Positions 51,206-58,594 of a stretch of 64,000 nt of DNA are shown here, piece after piece. The stretch is from an uncultured Eubacteriales bacterium (GTDB lineage Bacteria > Bacillota > Clostridia > Oscillospirales > CAG-382): positions 48,549-112,548 of the forward strand of contig URVJ01000005.1 in the NCBI GenBank assembly GCA_900551295.1, given 5' to 3'. A model generated the notes under the pieces. It saw only the letters and a program-made list of their open reading frames with translations. It was not told the origin of the DNA and searched no databases. A program made the translations under genes and the position numbers. The first letter of the stretch is position 1, and every line of letters starts with the position of its first letter.

Positions 51206-52619
51206 AAAGAGAAAAAATGGCGAAGGTACACTTCGCCTGCGAAAAGACGGGCGGTGGGAAGGCCGCATTGTGACCGATAACCGTGAGGACGGTCGGCCGA
51301 TTACCAAGAATGTAACCGCAAAAACGAAAACGGAATGCTGTGAAAAGCTGGAAAAGCTGAAAGAGCAGTACGGCCGTCACACGGACAAAATTAAACCGGA
51401 TATGCCGTTCGGGGATTGGATCGACTTCTGGTATCAGACCTACTGCCGACACACACTCCGTATTACCACAAGAACCGACTATGAAAACCGCATTTACAAT
51501 CATATCATTCCCGAAATCGGAAAAATACCGCTGAACAGGCTGTCACAGTCGGATTTACAGCAATTCTACGCAAAGGAAAAGACAGACGGAAGAAAACTGC
51601 ATGCAAAAACTTACGGAAAGGGACTTTCGGACAGAACGATAAGGGGGATACATGCCAACTGCCGCACTGCTTTACAGCGGGCGGTACAGGACGGGTTGAT
51701 ACGAACCAATCCCGCTGTCGGCTGTAAACTGCCGCCGAAAAAAGCGCGGGAGATGCAGGTGCTCACGCAAAATGAAATTATCCGATTTCTGCATCAGGCA
51801 AAGGAAGAAGGTTGCTATGAGCTCTTCTTGCTGGAGCTCGGCACGGGAATGCGGCGCGGTGAAATATTGGCGCTCAAATGGAGCGACCTCGACTTCGCAA
51901 CAGGAGAGCTTCGCATTGAACGGCAGGTATATATCATCAAGGCAGAGGTGATTATATCGGCGCCGAAAACAAAAGCCTCGATACGCACCGTTATTCTGCC
52001 ACCGTCACTCTTGAAAACCCTTGTGGCGTATAAGGAAACGGTGGATTCGGAATGGATGTTTCCGTCACCGACTGATAACGGTAGACCGAGAAATCCGTCA
52101 TCGGTTAGAAAACGGTTACAACTGATCTTGGAACGGGCAGGCTGTAAAAAGGTGCGCTTTCACGATCTGCGGCACACCTTTGCGACCATGGCATTGGAAC
52201 ACGGGATGGATGTGAAAACGCTTTCGGCAACCATCGGTCATGTGTCTTCAGCAACCACGCTGGATATCTACAGCCACATCACCGATACCATGCAGCGGCA
52301 GGCGGCGGTGCATATTGACCGCAAAATCGGCGGCACAGACGCCCAAATGCCGACGATAGCGCGGGAGAAAAGGAAAGATACCTCCCCGGTCGAATTCACG
52401 CCGTACAAGCCCAAAATACGCAAGCCCGGAACAGGCTGTGTCACCATGATTAACGACCACCTCTACGAGGGACGGTACACGCCGACCAACGCCTACGGCA
52501 AGCGGGAAAGCCACAATATCTACGCGAAAACGCGAGAAAAATGCGAAGAAAAGCTCGCGGAAATGATTGCAGAGGTTAAGGCGCAAATCAAGGCGGAAAA
52601 AGAGAAAATGACAGGGTGA
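51189..52619 (+). CDS. Tyrosine recombinase/integrase 2 with arm-type domains at both ends
   Basis: This protein is 476 residues from the ATG at 51189. The N-terminal arm domain (about 8-60) contains KDGRWEGRIVTDN and TAKTKTECCEKL. The core-binding and catalytic domains follow, with TGMRRGEIL, His325/Arg328 in HDLRHTFAT, IGHV and Tyr361 in LDIYSHI. After the catalytic domain, a basic linker leads to residues ~415-465, which read like a second arm domain (LYEGRYTPTNAYGK, YAKTREKCEEKLAEM). Start choice is uncertain. ATG 51189 sits inside the GGAGATG sequence, ATG 51168 is upstream, and ATC at 51198 aligns with the first integrase's ATG. It overlaps integrase 1 and is coupled to it. Confidence 0.9.
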   Translation: MIPIAKKRKNGEGTLRLRKDGRWEGRIVTDNREDGRPITKNVTAKTKTECCEKLEKLKEQYGRHTDKIKPDMPFGDWIDFWYQTYCRHTLRITTRTDYENRIYNHIIPEIGKIPLNRLSQSDLQQFYAKEKTDGRKLHAKTYGKGLSDRTIRGIHANCRTALQRAVQDGLIRTNPAVGCKLPPKKAREMQVLTQNEIIRFLHQAKEEGCYELFLLELGTGMRRGEILALKWSDLDFATGELRIERQVYIIKAEVIISAPKTKASIRTVILPPSLLKTLVAYKETVDSEWMFPSPTDNGRPRNPSSVRKRLQLILERAGCKKVRFHDLRHTFATMALEHGMDVKTLSATIGHVSSATTLDIYSHITDTMQRQAAVHIDRKIGGTDAQMPTIAREKRKDTSPVEFTPYKPKIRKPGTGCVTMINDHLYEGRYTPTNAYGKRESHNIYAKTREKCEEKLAEMIAEVKAQIKAEKEKMTG

Positions 52620-52638
52620 CCGAAAAAGTCACCCTGTC
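52610..52638. terminator. Hairpin between integrase 2 and the convergent unknown gene
   Basis: An 11-base stem GACAGGGTGAC (52610-52620) / GTCACCCTGTC (52628-52638) includes the integrase 2 stop. T-rich sequence follows only on the minus strand, so it best serves the minus-strand gene. Confidence 0.6.
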
Positions 52639-52669
52639 AAAATTTGAGATGCAGTAGACAAAGAAATAA

Positions 52670-53614
52670 TCAATCAAGGATTATATAAGGATCCCCTATT
52701 AAATCCACAAGTTCTTTTCGTTCCTTTTTTTCTTTTTCAGACTCGATATTATTATATAACTCATATACCATATCCGTTAATTGTTCAGATGCCCGAAAAC
52801 AAGTAATATCATCTAAGTAATCATTTACCATAGCAATATCAAGATCTAATGGTTTGACAGCCGCGATTATCTTCTTTACATTAGAACGAGATTTGGTTTT
52901 TGTTAAAAAGACAATTAGTTCTTTAACTGCGATGCTTTCCAGTTTAATAGACTCGTACATTTTTCCGAAATCCTGTGAATAGAATAATTTAGTTGCATTT
53001 GAGGTGTAACTTAATTCAGTTGTGTAAATTCTCAACTCTGTAGCTTTGTTATCAATAATCTTATAATAGTCATAAGATGTTTCCCCTAAGTAATTAATAT
53101 ATAATTTTTTTGCGTTTGAAAGATCACAAGGATTACTGAAACAATCGCTAGTGAATTCGACTTGTAGAATATTTGAAAAATAATTCGTAAAAAGGTTGAT
53201 GAGTTCATTTGAATTATAATCTGGGGAAAATTCTCCGTATCGATGCTTATTATAATAGTCTTGGAATACCTCTAACAGCTTGATTTTGTTACTTTTAAGT
53301 TTATAGTCTGGGACTGATTTTTTTATGAGCTCATGGAGAGCTATATGCTTGTGCTCTTTCAACGACTTTGGCAAATCATCAAAATCTTTGGTTTGATTTA
53401 TTAAAAACATGCATAATAATATCTTTTGTAATCTTTCTATACCTACTGCACCATTATACAATATTTTATTGATTTTGAAATGTTCACTAAATGATTTTAA
53501 GGAGTACATTTCTCTCATAGACTCATATATAAATTCTCCAGCAATCTCTATCTCTCTGCCCATATTAAAGTTTTTGAAATAGTTGACTTCGCCCATTTCT
53601 CGTCTAATACTCAT
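52670..53614 (-). CDS. AT-rich accessory protein of unknown function, possibly HEPN-like
   Basis: The product is 314 residues. It is all-helical in appearance, with no membrane segment, and rich in Lys, Asn, Ile and Tyr. Its codons are markedly more AT-rich than the neighbours, which suggests recent transfer with the integrases. Helix pairs around residues 45-75 (GAVGIERLQKILLCMFLINQ) and 105-135 (YYNKHRYGEFSPD) recall HEPN-type bundles, in which an Arg...His pair can be catalytic, but the RX4-6H spacing is not convincing. I do not recognise the family. ATG 53614 lies 8 bases after GGAGG. It is directly downstream of the tRNA-Pro terminator. Confidence 0.6.
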   Translation of the reverse strand: MSIRREMGEVNYFKNFNMGREIEIAGEFIYESMREMYSLKSFSEHFKINKILYNGAVGIERLQKILLCMFLINQTKDFDDLPKSLKEHKHIALHELIKKSVPDYKLKSNKIKLLEVFQDYYNKHRYGEFSPDYNSNELINLFTNYFSNILQVEFTSDCFSNPCDLSNAKKLYINYLGETSYDYYKIIDNKATELRIYTTELSYTSNATKLFYSQDFGKMYESIKLESIAVKELIVFLTKTKSRSNVKKIIAAVKPLDLDIAMVNDYLDDITCFRASEQLTDMVYELYNNIESEKEKKERKELVDLIGDPYIILD

Positions 53615-53645
53615 ACAATGAACCTCCGCAAGCAAAAAAAATAGA

Positions 53646-53674
53646 AGAGCCGCAAGGTTATTCCTTGCGGCTCT
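53646..53674 (-). terminator. Terminator behind tRNA-Pro
   Basis: A perfect 12-base stem AGAGCCGCAAGG / CCTTGCGGCTCT with a five-base loop. On the minus strand it is followed by TCTATTTTTTTT. Confidence 0.88.
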
Positions 53675-53696
53675 CTTGCGGTAAAAACCGCCTAAT

Positions 53697-53772
53697 TGGT
53701 CGGAGTAGGGAGACTCGAACTCCCGGCCTCAACATCCCAAATGTCGCGCGCTACCAACTGCGCTATACCCCG
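53697..53772 (-). tRNA. tRNA-Pro (anticodon TGG), CCA encoded
   Basis: Read on the minus strand, the 76 bases fold as a full cloverleaf. The acceptor is CGGGGTA/TACTCCG (one G-U), the D stem GCGC/GCGC, and the anticodon stem CGACA/TGTTG around loop TTTGGGA. The T stem is GGGAG/CTCCC around TTCGAGT, followed by A and an encoded CCA. Anticodon TGG with G37 is typical of tRNA-Pro reading CCN. Confidence 0.95.
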
Positions 53773-53921
53773 ATAGTTTATTTAATTGTGGTCGTGTAGG
53801 TGGTCAAATCTGTGGTCAAACACATTTTTGACTGCTTTTTTCTTTTTCCGAACCGCCCGAAATTCACACGGTTGAAGGGCTTTCGGCGGTTGGCACCGAT
53901 AAACGTCAGAAATGCCGTCTA

Positions 53922-53962
53922 TGCTCCCAAAGCAGGCTCCCTACCAGTCGGGCGACACCTCG
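53922..53962 (-). pseudogene. Broken 5' half of a second tRNA-Pro(TGG)
   Basis: On the minus strand this reads as positions 1-41 of a tRNA. The acceptor 5' strand is CGAGGTG, then the D arm GCCC..GGTAGGGA. The anticodon arm is CCTGC-TTTGGGA-GCA, with anticodon TGG. After GCA the expected GCAGG stem and the whole T arm are missing. Its sequence differs from the intact tRNA-Pro 150 bp away, so it is not a simple duplicate. Confidence 0.65.
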
Positions 53963-54016
53963 GTCTAAACTATTATATATAATACCACGGTCTTTGTCAA
54001 CTGTTAAATTGAAAAA

Positions 54017-54046
54017 TTGAAGCTGCCGCGTTTGCGGCAGCTTCAA
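54017..54046 (-). terminator. Terminator of the regulator-kinase-HtrA operon
   Basis: A perfect 13-base stem TTGAAGCTGCCGC / GCGGCAGCTTCAA with a GTTT loop is followed on the minus strand by TTTTTCAATTT. Confidence 0.88.
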
Positions 54047-54060
54047 ACATTATTACATTA

Positions 54061-55521
54061 TTATTCGCCGAACGGGAAATCGAATGTTCCGCCGGAGCTC
54101 GACGAATTACCGCTTTCCGAATTGCTGCTTGAGGGTGCCTTAGTGCTGTAGCTGGATTCACCGGTATTCGCCTTGAGCACTGCATCAAAGGTCTTCTCTG
54201 CCCCGCCCTTCGTAAGCACCGTTACGGAAATCGTATCTCCCGCGGAGCATTCCTCGATTATATCGAGTACAATATCGTCGCTTGTGACCTCAATATTATT
54301 AATACGGGTTATAACATCACCCTTTGCAACCTTGCCGTGCAGGTCACTATCCTCCGAAACGGAAGCGACATACAGACCGACCGAGCTGTAGCCGTTGATT
54401 TCGGCAGTCACGGAGTTTATGGCGGTATAAGTAATGCCGAGTCTTGCGCGGCTGACGACCTTGCCCTTGCTTATAAGCTCGCTCACGATACGCTTAACCG
54501 TTCTTGTGGGTATTGCGTACCCTACGGCATCATATTCCGTTCCCGCAAGCTTTGAGGAGGTTATGCCAACCACCTGCGAATACATATTCACAAGCGCGCC
54601 GCCTGAGCTGCCGGGGTTTATTGCACTGTCGGTTTGGATAAGCTTAGCCGAATAATTTGAGGTGGTGCGCACGCGTCTGCCAACCGATGAAATTATGCCC
54701 TTGGTGATACTCGAATCATCCGTGGCATCGCTCGGTCTGCCGATAGCCACCACGCTTTCGCCGAAATTAAGCTGTGCGGAATCTCCGAACTGCGCCGCCT
54801 TAAAGCCGCTGCCCTCAATCTTAAGCACCGCTAAATCGCTAACCTGATCGCCCGCGACATACTGTGCGTCATACTCCTTATTATCCGAAGTATAAATCTT
54901 GAATTTGGCGGAAGGCACTTCGGCATAAATATGATCGTTCGTTACGATATATCCGTCGCTGCTGTAGAAAACGCCGCTTGCCTGTGAGCCCTGCCCCGCG
55001 GTATTGTAAACCATTATTCCGACAACCGACGCCTTAACATCTTCATAAACCTCGGCAGCGGTCTTTTCATCGGTTTTTGCCGGCTTTGCCGCAAGCTCGA
55101 TCTTTGCGTTTCCGCCTGATACCGAACGCACGCTGCTTCTGCCGAGAAAATATCCTCCTGCAGATGCCGCAGTCAAAAGGATTACTCCCGCAAGCACCGC
55201 CGCAAAGTATTTGAGTCCGCGGCTTACCGGCTTGTAATCCTTAACAGCAGTGATCGGAGTATAATTTATTGTGCAGGGCGGAGTGTTAAAGCCGTCGTTA
55301 TATATTCCCGAGAAATTCGGTTGTACATCCGTATTCGGCTGTTCCTGCTGCGAAGTGCCATCAGCCTGAGCATCCACGCTCATTACAGGCTCTGCCTTAT
55401 CGTCGAAATTTTGCTGCCGAGCATCAAAGCTTACAGGCTCGTCCTCCTTCGCTTTTTCCGAAAAACCGGGCTCGGAATTGCCCGCGTCTGCAGAGTTTTT
55501 GTTTTCAAACATATCGTCCAT
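54061..55521 (-). CDS. HtrA/DegP-like serine protease
   Basis: This is a 486-residue protein. Residues 1-110 are a hydrophilic, Gln/Asp-rich cytoplasmic part, followed by one membrane helix (about 112-135). The trypsin-like domain (about 160-370) has all three catalytic residues: His in GYIVTNDHIYAE, Asp in QVSDLAVLKIEG, Ser in INPGSSGGALVNMYS. A PDZ domain follows (about 385-460, DLHGKVAKGDVITRINNIEV), with a Ser/Gly-rich end. It degrades misfolded exported proteins. It lies 11 bp after the histidine kinase, which suggests an envelope-stress circuit like CssRS-HtrA. Confidence 0.92.
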   Translation of the reverse strand: MDDMFENKNSADAGNSEPGFSEKAKEDEPVSFDARQQNFDDKAEPVMSVDAQADGTSQQEQPNTDVQPNFSGIYNDGFNTPPCTINYTPITAVKDYKPVSRGLKYFAAVLAGVILLTAASAGGYFLGRSSVRSVSGGNAKIELAAKPAKTDEKTAAEVYEDVKASVVGIMVYNTAGQGSQASGVFYSSDGYIVTNDHIYAEVPSAKFKIYTSDNKEYDAQYVAGDQVSDLAVLKIEGSGFKAAQFGDSAQLNFGESVVAIGRPSDATDDSSITKGIISSVGRRVRTTSNYSAKLIQTDSAINPGSSGGALVNMYSQVVGITSSKLAGTEYDAVGYAIPTRTVKRIVSELISKGKVVSRARLGITYTAINSVTAEINGYSSVGLYVASVSEDSDLHGKVAKGDVITRINNIEVTSDDIVLDIIEECSAGDTISVTVLTKGGAEKTFDAVLKANTGESSYSTKAPSSSNSESGNSSSSGGTFDFPFGE

Positions 55522-55532
55522 AATGATTCTCC

Positions 55533-56951
55533 TTAATTATTGAGCGGCAGCACAACGCTGAATGCAGTAAACTGATTTTCACGGCTCGACGCGGCTATGC
55601 TCCCACCGTGCGCCTTGACTATTGTTTTTACGATATAAAGCCCGAGACCCGTGCTGTTTTTATTCGCGGAGCGGGATTTATCAACCTTATAGAAGCGTTC
55701 AAAAACATACGGCAGCTCACTTTCGGGGATTCCCTTCCCCGTATTTGTTATCGTAAATGTGAGCTTTTTGCCGTCTGCCTTCGCCCTAAAATCTATTGTA
55801 CCCGATTCGTTTGTGAATTTAACGGCATTATCTACCAAATTATATATTACCTGATGGATTAAATCCTTATCGGCGTTTACAGAGATACTCTGAATCTCAT
55901 CAAGCCCGGTTATATTAAGCTTTGCAGCTTCAATTCGCTGTTCCTGGCTTACGACTATGGTGCATAACAGCTCCCTGAAATCGAAAAGCTCCGGTTTTAA
56001 AACAAACTCGCCCGATTCAAGCTTCGCCATGCTGAGCATTGATTGAACAAGGCGTGAAAGCCTTTTCACCTCGTCGGACACTATCTGGAGATAATACTTT
56101 TGCTTGTCCGGCTCTATGGTGCCGTCCAAAATGCCGTCTATAAAGCCGCCTATCGTAGTCATCGGAGTTTTAAGCTCGTGCGATACATTGGCGACAAAGC
56201 TTTTACGCATTCCCTCAAGCTGCACCAGTGAATTGGTCATTTGATTAAATGAAACCGCAAGCTCTCCTATCTCGTCATCGCTCGTTACGGGTATGCGCTT
56301 TGAAAAATCACCCTTTGCCATAGCCCTTGCCGCTTCGGACATTTGCTTGAGCGGCTTCGTGAGCCTGTAGGTCATGGCATAAAGCGCAAAAAACATTATT
56401 ACAAGCGGAATGGCAGCCGAAAACAAATAAAGCTTTGTCACGGTAGACATTAGCAGCCGTATTGAAGAAAGCGGCGCGGCGCTGAACACGGTGACCGCAG
56501 TTCCACCGCTGCTTGTTATCCGCTTTGAAACCACATAATGCGGATTTTTATATACATCCAGGGTTTTAAGCCTGAACGGTTCATTTTCATCAGCCGCAAG
56601 CTCCGATTCCGGAATTAAATGCTGCGAATGAGTGCACTCGCCGTTTTTCCCCCATTCCTCGCAGCTGCAAAGCACTACCGCACCGGTCTTGTTGGCTAAA
56701 AATATATCGACATCCGAAACCGCCGAGATAGCGTTCAGGGTTTTATAAAGCTCCTGCATATTCATATCGCCCGAGGACGCCTCGGCTATATAATCCGCAG
56801 CCTCATCCGTGCATTTGCCGAGTGTTTCGTATTTTGAACGCGCCAGGTAATTATTGAGCACAAATGAAAGTATCATCATCATAACCGTAAGACTGAAAAT
56901 AATAATCAGCGCGGTTGTGAAAAAATATTTTTTAAAAAGCTTAAGCTTCAT
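55533..56951 (-). CDS. Sensor histidine kinase
   Basis: This is a 472-residue protein. Two membrane helices (about 8-35 and 170-195) enclose an extracellular sensor of ~135 residues that carries CSCEEWGKNGECTHS, a possible metal or redox site. HAMP follows, then HisKA with the phospho-His in VANVSHELKTPM (about 255). The ATPase has the N box YNLVDNAVKFTN, GKGIPESELPYVFERFYK and GTGLGLYIVK. It is paired with the response regulator 4 bp upstream. Confidence 0.93.
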   Translation of the reverse strand: MKLKLFKKYFFTTALIIIFSLTVMMMILSFVLNNYLARSKYETLGKCTDEAADYIAEASSGDMNMQELYKTLNAISAVSDVDIFLANKTGAVVLCSCEEWGKNGECTHSQHLIPESELAADENEPFRLKTLDVYKNPHYVVSKRITSSGGTAVTVFSAAPLSSIRLLMSTVTKLYLFSAAIPLVIMFFALYAMTYRLTKPLKQMSEAARAMAKGDFSKRIPVTSDDEIGELAVSFNQMTNSLVQLEGMRKSFVANVSHELKTPMTTIGGFIDGILDGTIEPDKQKYYLQIVSDEVKRLSRLVQSMLSMAKLESGEFVLKPELFDFRELLCTIVVSQEQRIEAAKLNITGLDEIQSISVNADKDLIHQVIYNLVDNAVKFTNESGTIDFRAKADGKKLTFTITNTGKGIPESELPYVFERFYKVDKSRSANKNSTGLGLYIVKTIVKAHGGSIAASSRENQFTAFSVVLPLNN

Positions 56952-56955
56952 AAAG

Positions 56956-57642
56956 CTATTTTACCTCGAATTTATAGCCTACTCCCCAAACGGTTTTAAG
57001 CGACCATTCATCGGAAACATTTTCCAGCTTTTCGCGCAGACGCTTTACATGAACATCAACCGTGCGGGAATCACCGTAATAATCAAAGCCCCAGACCTCA
57101 TCAAGCAGCTGATCCCTCGTATAAACGCGGTTGGGATTGCTTGCCAAATGGTAAATCAGTTCAAGCTCTTTAGGCGGCGTGTCAATTTTAACACCGTTAA
57201 CCTCAAGCTCGTAATTAGTAAGATTAATGCGAAGCTTGTCATATCTTACCTCGCTTATCTGAGAGCCCTTGTCACTGTCGTTCGTTCTGCGAAGCACTGC
57301 TTTTATGCGGGCGATTACCTCCTTGGTGTCAAACGGCTTGCTTACATAATCGTCCGCACCCAGTTCAAGACCGAGAATCTTATCAAAGGTTTCGCCCTTT
57401 GCGGTCAGCATTATAATGGGAGTTTCGCTCGTCTTGCGGATTTCCCTGCAGACCTGCCAGCCGTCCAGCTTCGGAAGCATTATATCAAGTAAAATAAGGT
57501 CGGGCGAATACTTTGAGGCGTATTCCACCGCCTGTTCGCCGTCGTTTGCCACAACGGTATCAAAGCCGTCCTTTTCAAGATACAAACGCAAAAGCTCGCA
57601 GATGTTCGCGTCATCATCGACAATAAGTATTTTATATTGCAT
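56956..57642 (-). CDS. OmpR/PhoB-family response regulator
   Basis: The product is 228 residues. The receiver (1-120) has ILIVDDDANI, phospho-acceptor Asp in LILLDIMLPKLDGW, IIMLTAKG and SKPFDTKEV. The winged-helix output domain (about 130-226) ends with DSRTVDVHVKRLREKLE and VWGVGYKFE. I chose the ATG at 57642 (GGGGAATGC upstream) rather than the longer frame. A GCCCGA/TCGGGC hairpin (57673-57696) is in the leader. It is the first gene of the operon with the kinase and HtrA. Confidence 0.93.
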   Translation of the reverse strand: MQYKILIVDDDANICELLRLYLEKDGFDTVVANDGEQAVEYASKYSPDLILLDIMLPKLDGWQVCREIRKTSETPIIMLTAKGETFDKILGLELGADDYVSKPFDTKEVIARIKAVLRRTNDSDKGSQISEVRYDKLRINLTNYELEVNGVKIDTPPKELELIYHLASNPNRVYTRDQLLDEVWGFDYYGDSRTVDVHVKRLREKLENVSDEWSLKTVWGVGYKFEVK

Positions 57643-57805
57643 TGCATTCCCCTCACTTAACTCTTGTGCCGCGCCCGACAGCAACCCTTTTCGGGCACTA
57701 CACTTATTTAAAGATAATAATATAATATTTATATTACGAAAATATGAATAATTGTAACTTTATTTTAAATTAAATGTCATCATACTCTGCAAGCGCTGCA
57801 GGTAT

Positions 57806-57835
57806 AAAAAAACGAATCGCCGAAAGGCGATTCGT
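57806..57835 (-). terminator. Strong terminator at the end of the structured region
   Basis: A perfect 10-base stem ACGAATCGCC / GGCGATTCGT (57812-57835) with a four-base loop is followed on the minus strand by seven T residues. Confidence 0.9.
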
Positions 57836-58190
57836 CATCAGTCTGTCGATGAACCCCAAAATTTGTTTTTGCAGCGGTAACTCCGCATTTTTCATTTTTT
57901 CCATGCCTGTGCGGCGGAAAAACACCTTGTAAGCGAAAAACCGCTGAATAATCGGTTTCAGGAGGGCACCGGGGTGAGTAACCACGGAGCATAACAACCG
58001 ACTGCCGAATGCGGCAGATAAAAGGAGGGCGTTATAGCGCCGCGGTCAAAGAAAATTCGCGCGCCGAGCGATATTTTCTTTGGGCACAACAAGAGTAGGG
58101 AGTGCGGTCCGAAAATCCGTAATTTTCGAGCAAACGGCATTCCCGTAGGAGAGCGTGGCGATTTTTTTCGACACGCGCACCAAAGAATTA
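57836..58190 (-). ncRNA. Structured non-coding stretch, candidate RNA or dispersed repeat
   Basis: This is about 355 bp with no convincing gene between the zinc-ribbon gene and a strong terminator. It contains several dyads. CAAAGAAAAT/ATTTTCTTTG (58047-58082) has an inner TCGC/GCGA. GGGAGTGC pairs with GGCATTCCC to enclose the nested seven-base stem CGAAAAT/ATTTTCG (about 58102-58147). CTGCCG pairs with CGGCAG near 58002-58016. The arrangement suggests a folded RNA in the 3' part of the transcript or a mobile/dispersed element. Small frames through it (for example 57770-57997) read through the terminator hairpin and are not supported. Confidence 0.35.
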
Positions 58191-58487
58191 TTACTCTGCA
58201 GCTCCGCCGTTTTCTTCTTCCTTCATTTTTGCAAAGCACTCGCTGCAATATACCGGGCGATCATCCCTCGGGATGAACGGCACTTTAGCAACGCCGCCGC
58301 AGGCAGCACATACTGCATCATGCATTTCTCTGGGAGCTCTGCCGGCATTCTTACGCTTATCGCGGCAGGGCTTGCAGCGCTGCGGTTCGTTTACAAAGCC
58401 TTTGGATTCGTAAAACTCCTGTTCCCTTGCAGTAAATACGAATTCCTCACCGCAATCCTTGCAAACTAACGTCTTGTCTTCAAACAT
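58191..58487 (-). CDS. CxxC-type zinc-ribbon domain protein
   Basis: The product is 98 residues. It starts MFEDKTLVCKDCGEEFVFT, then EQEFYESKGFVNEPQRCKPCRDKRK, which is the zinc-ribbon pattern of the zf-CxxC family. A second ribbon, CAACGGVAKVPFIPRDDRPVYCSECFAKM, resembles CxxC-x11-CxxC rRNA-binding proteins. It is probably a small RNA- or DNA-binding accessory protein. ATG 58487 has AGAGAGGTAG before it. The frame extends upstream through a tRNA-like stretch that I do not consider translated. Confidence 0.8.
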   Translation of the reverse strand: MFEDKTLVCKDCGEEFVFTAREQEFYESKGFVNEPQRCKPCRDKRKNAGRAPREMHDAVCAACGGVAKVPFIPRDDRPVYCSECFAKMKEEENGGAAE

Positions 58488-58516
58488 GTTTTCTACCTCT
58501 CTGATGATAAAATTTA

Positions 58517-58577
58517 GCCCCGGACGGAATCGCACCGACATCTTTGGTTTCAACGCTCTGCTTTAAGCTACATGGGC
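58517..58577 (-). other. tRNA-like remnant without a normal anticodon arm
   Basis: On the minus strand, GCCCATG-TA-GCTTAAAGCAGAGC looks like an acceptor strand and D arm. GTCGG-TGCGATT-CCGTC looks like a T arm, and the end GGGGC can pair with GCCC. The 61 bases are too short, the middle does not form an anticodon stem, and acceptor positions 5-6 mismatch. It is not a working tRNA. Confidence 0.3.
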
Positions 58578-58594
58578 ATATTAATAAAAAGGAA

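Noticed and set aside
56854..57492. 212-codon plus-strand frame across the kinase/regulator junction
   Set aside because: Antisense shadow; no start signal and no recognisable domain.
57770..57997. Small minus-strand frames reading through the hairpin at 57812-57835
   Set aside because: They cross a strong terminator, so they cannot be translated from a full transcript, and have no ribosome binding site of quality.
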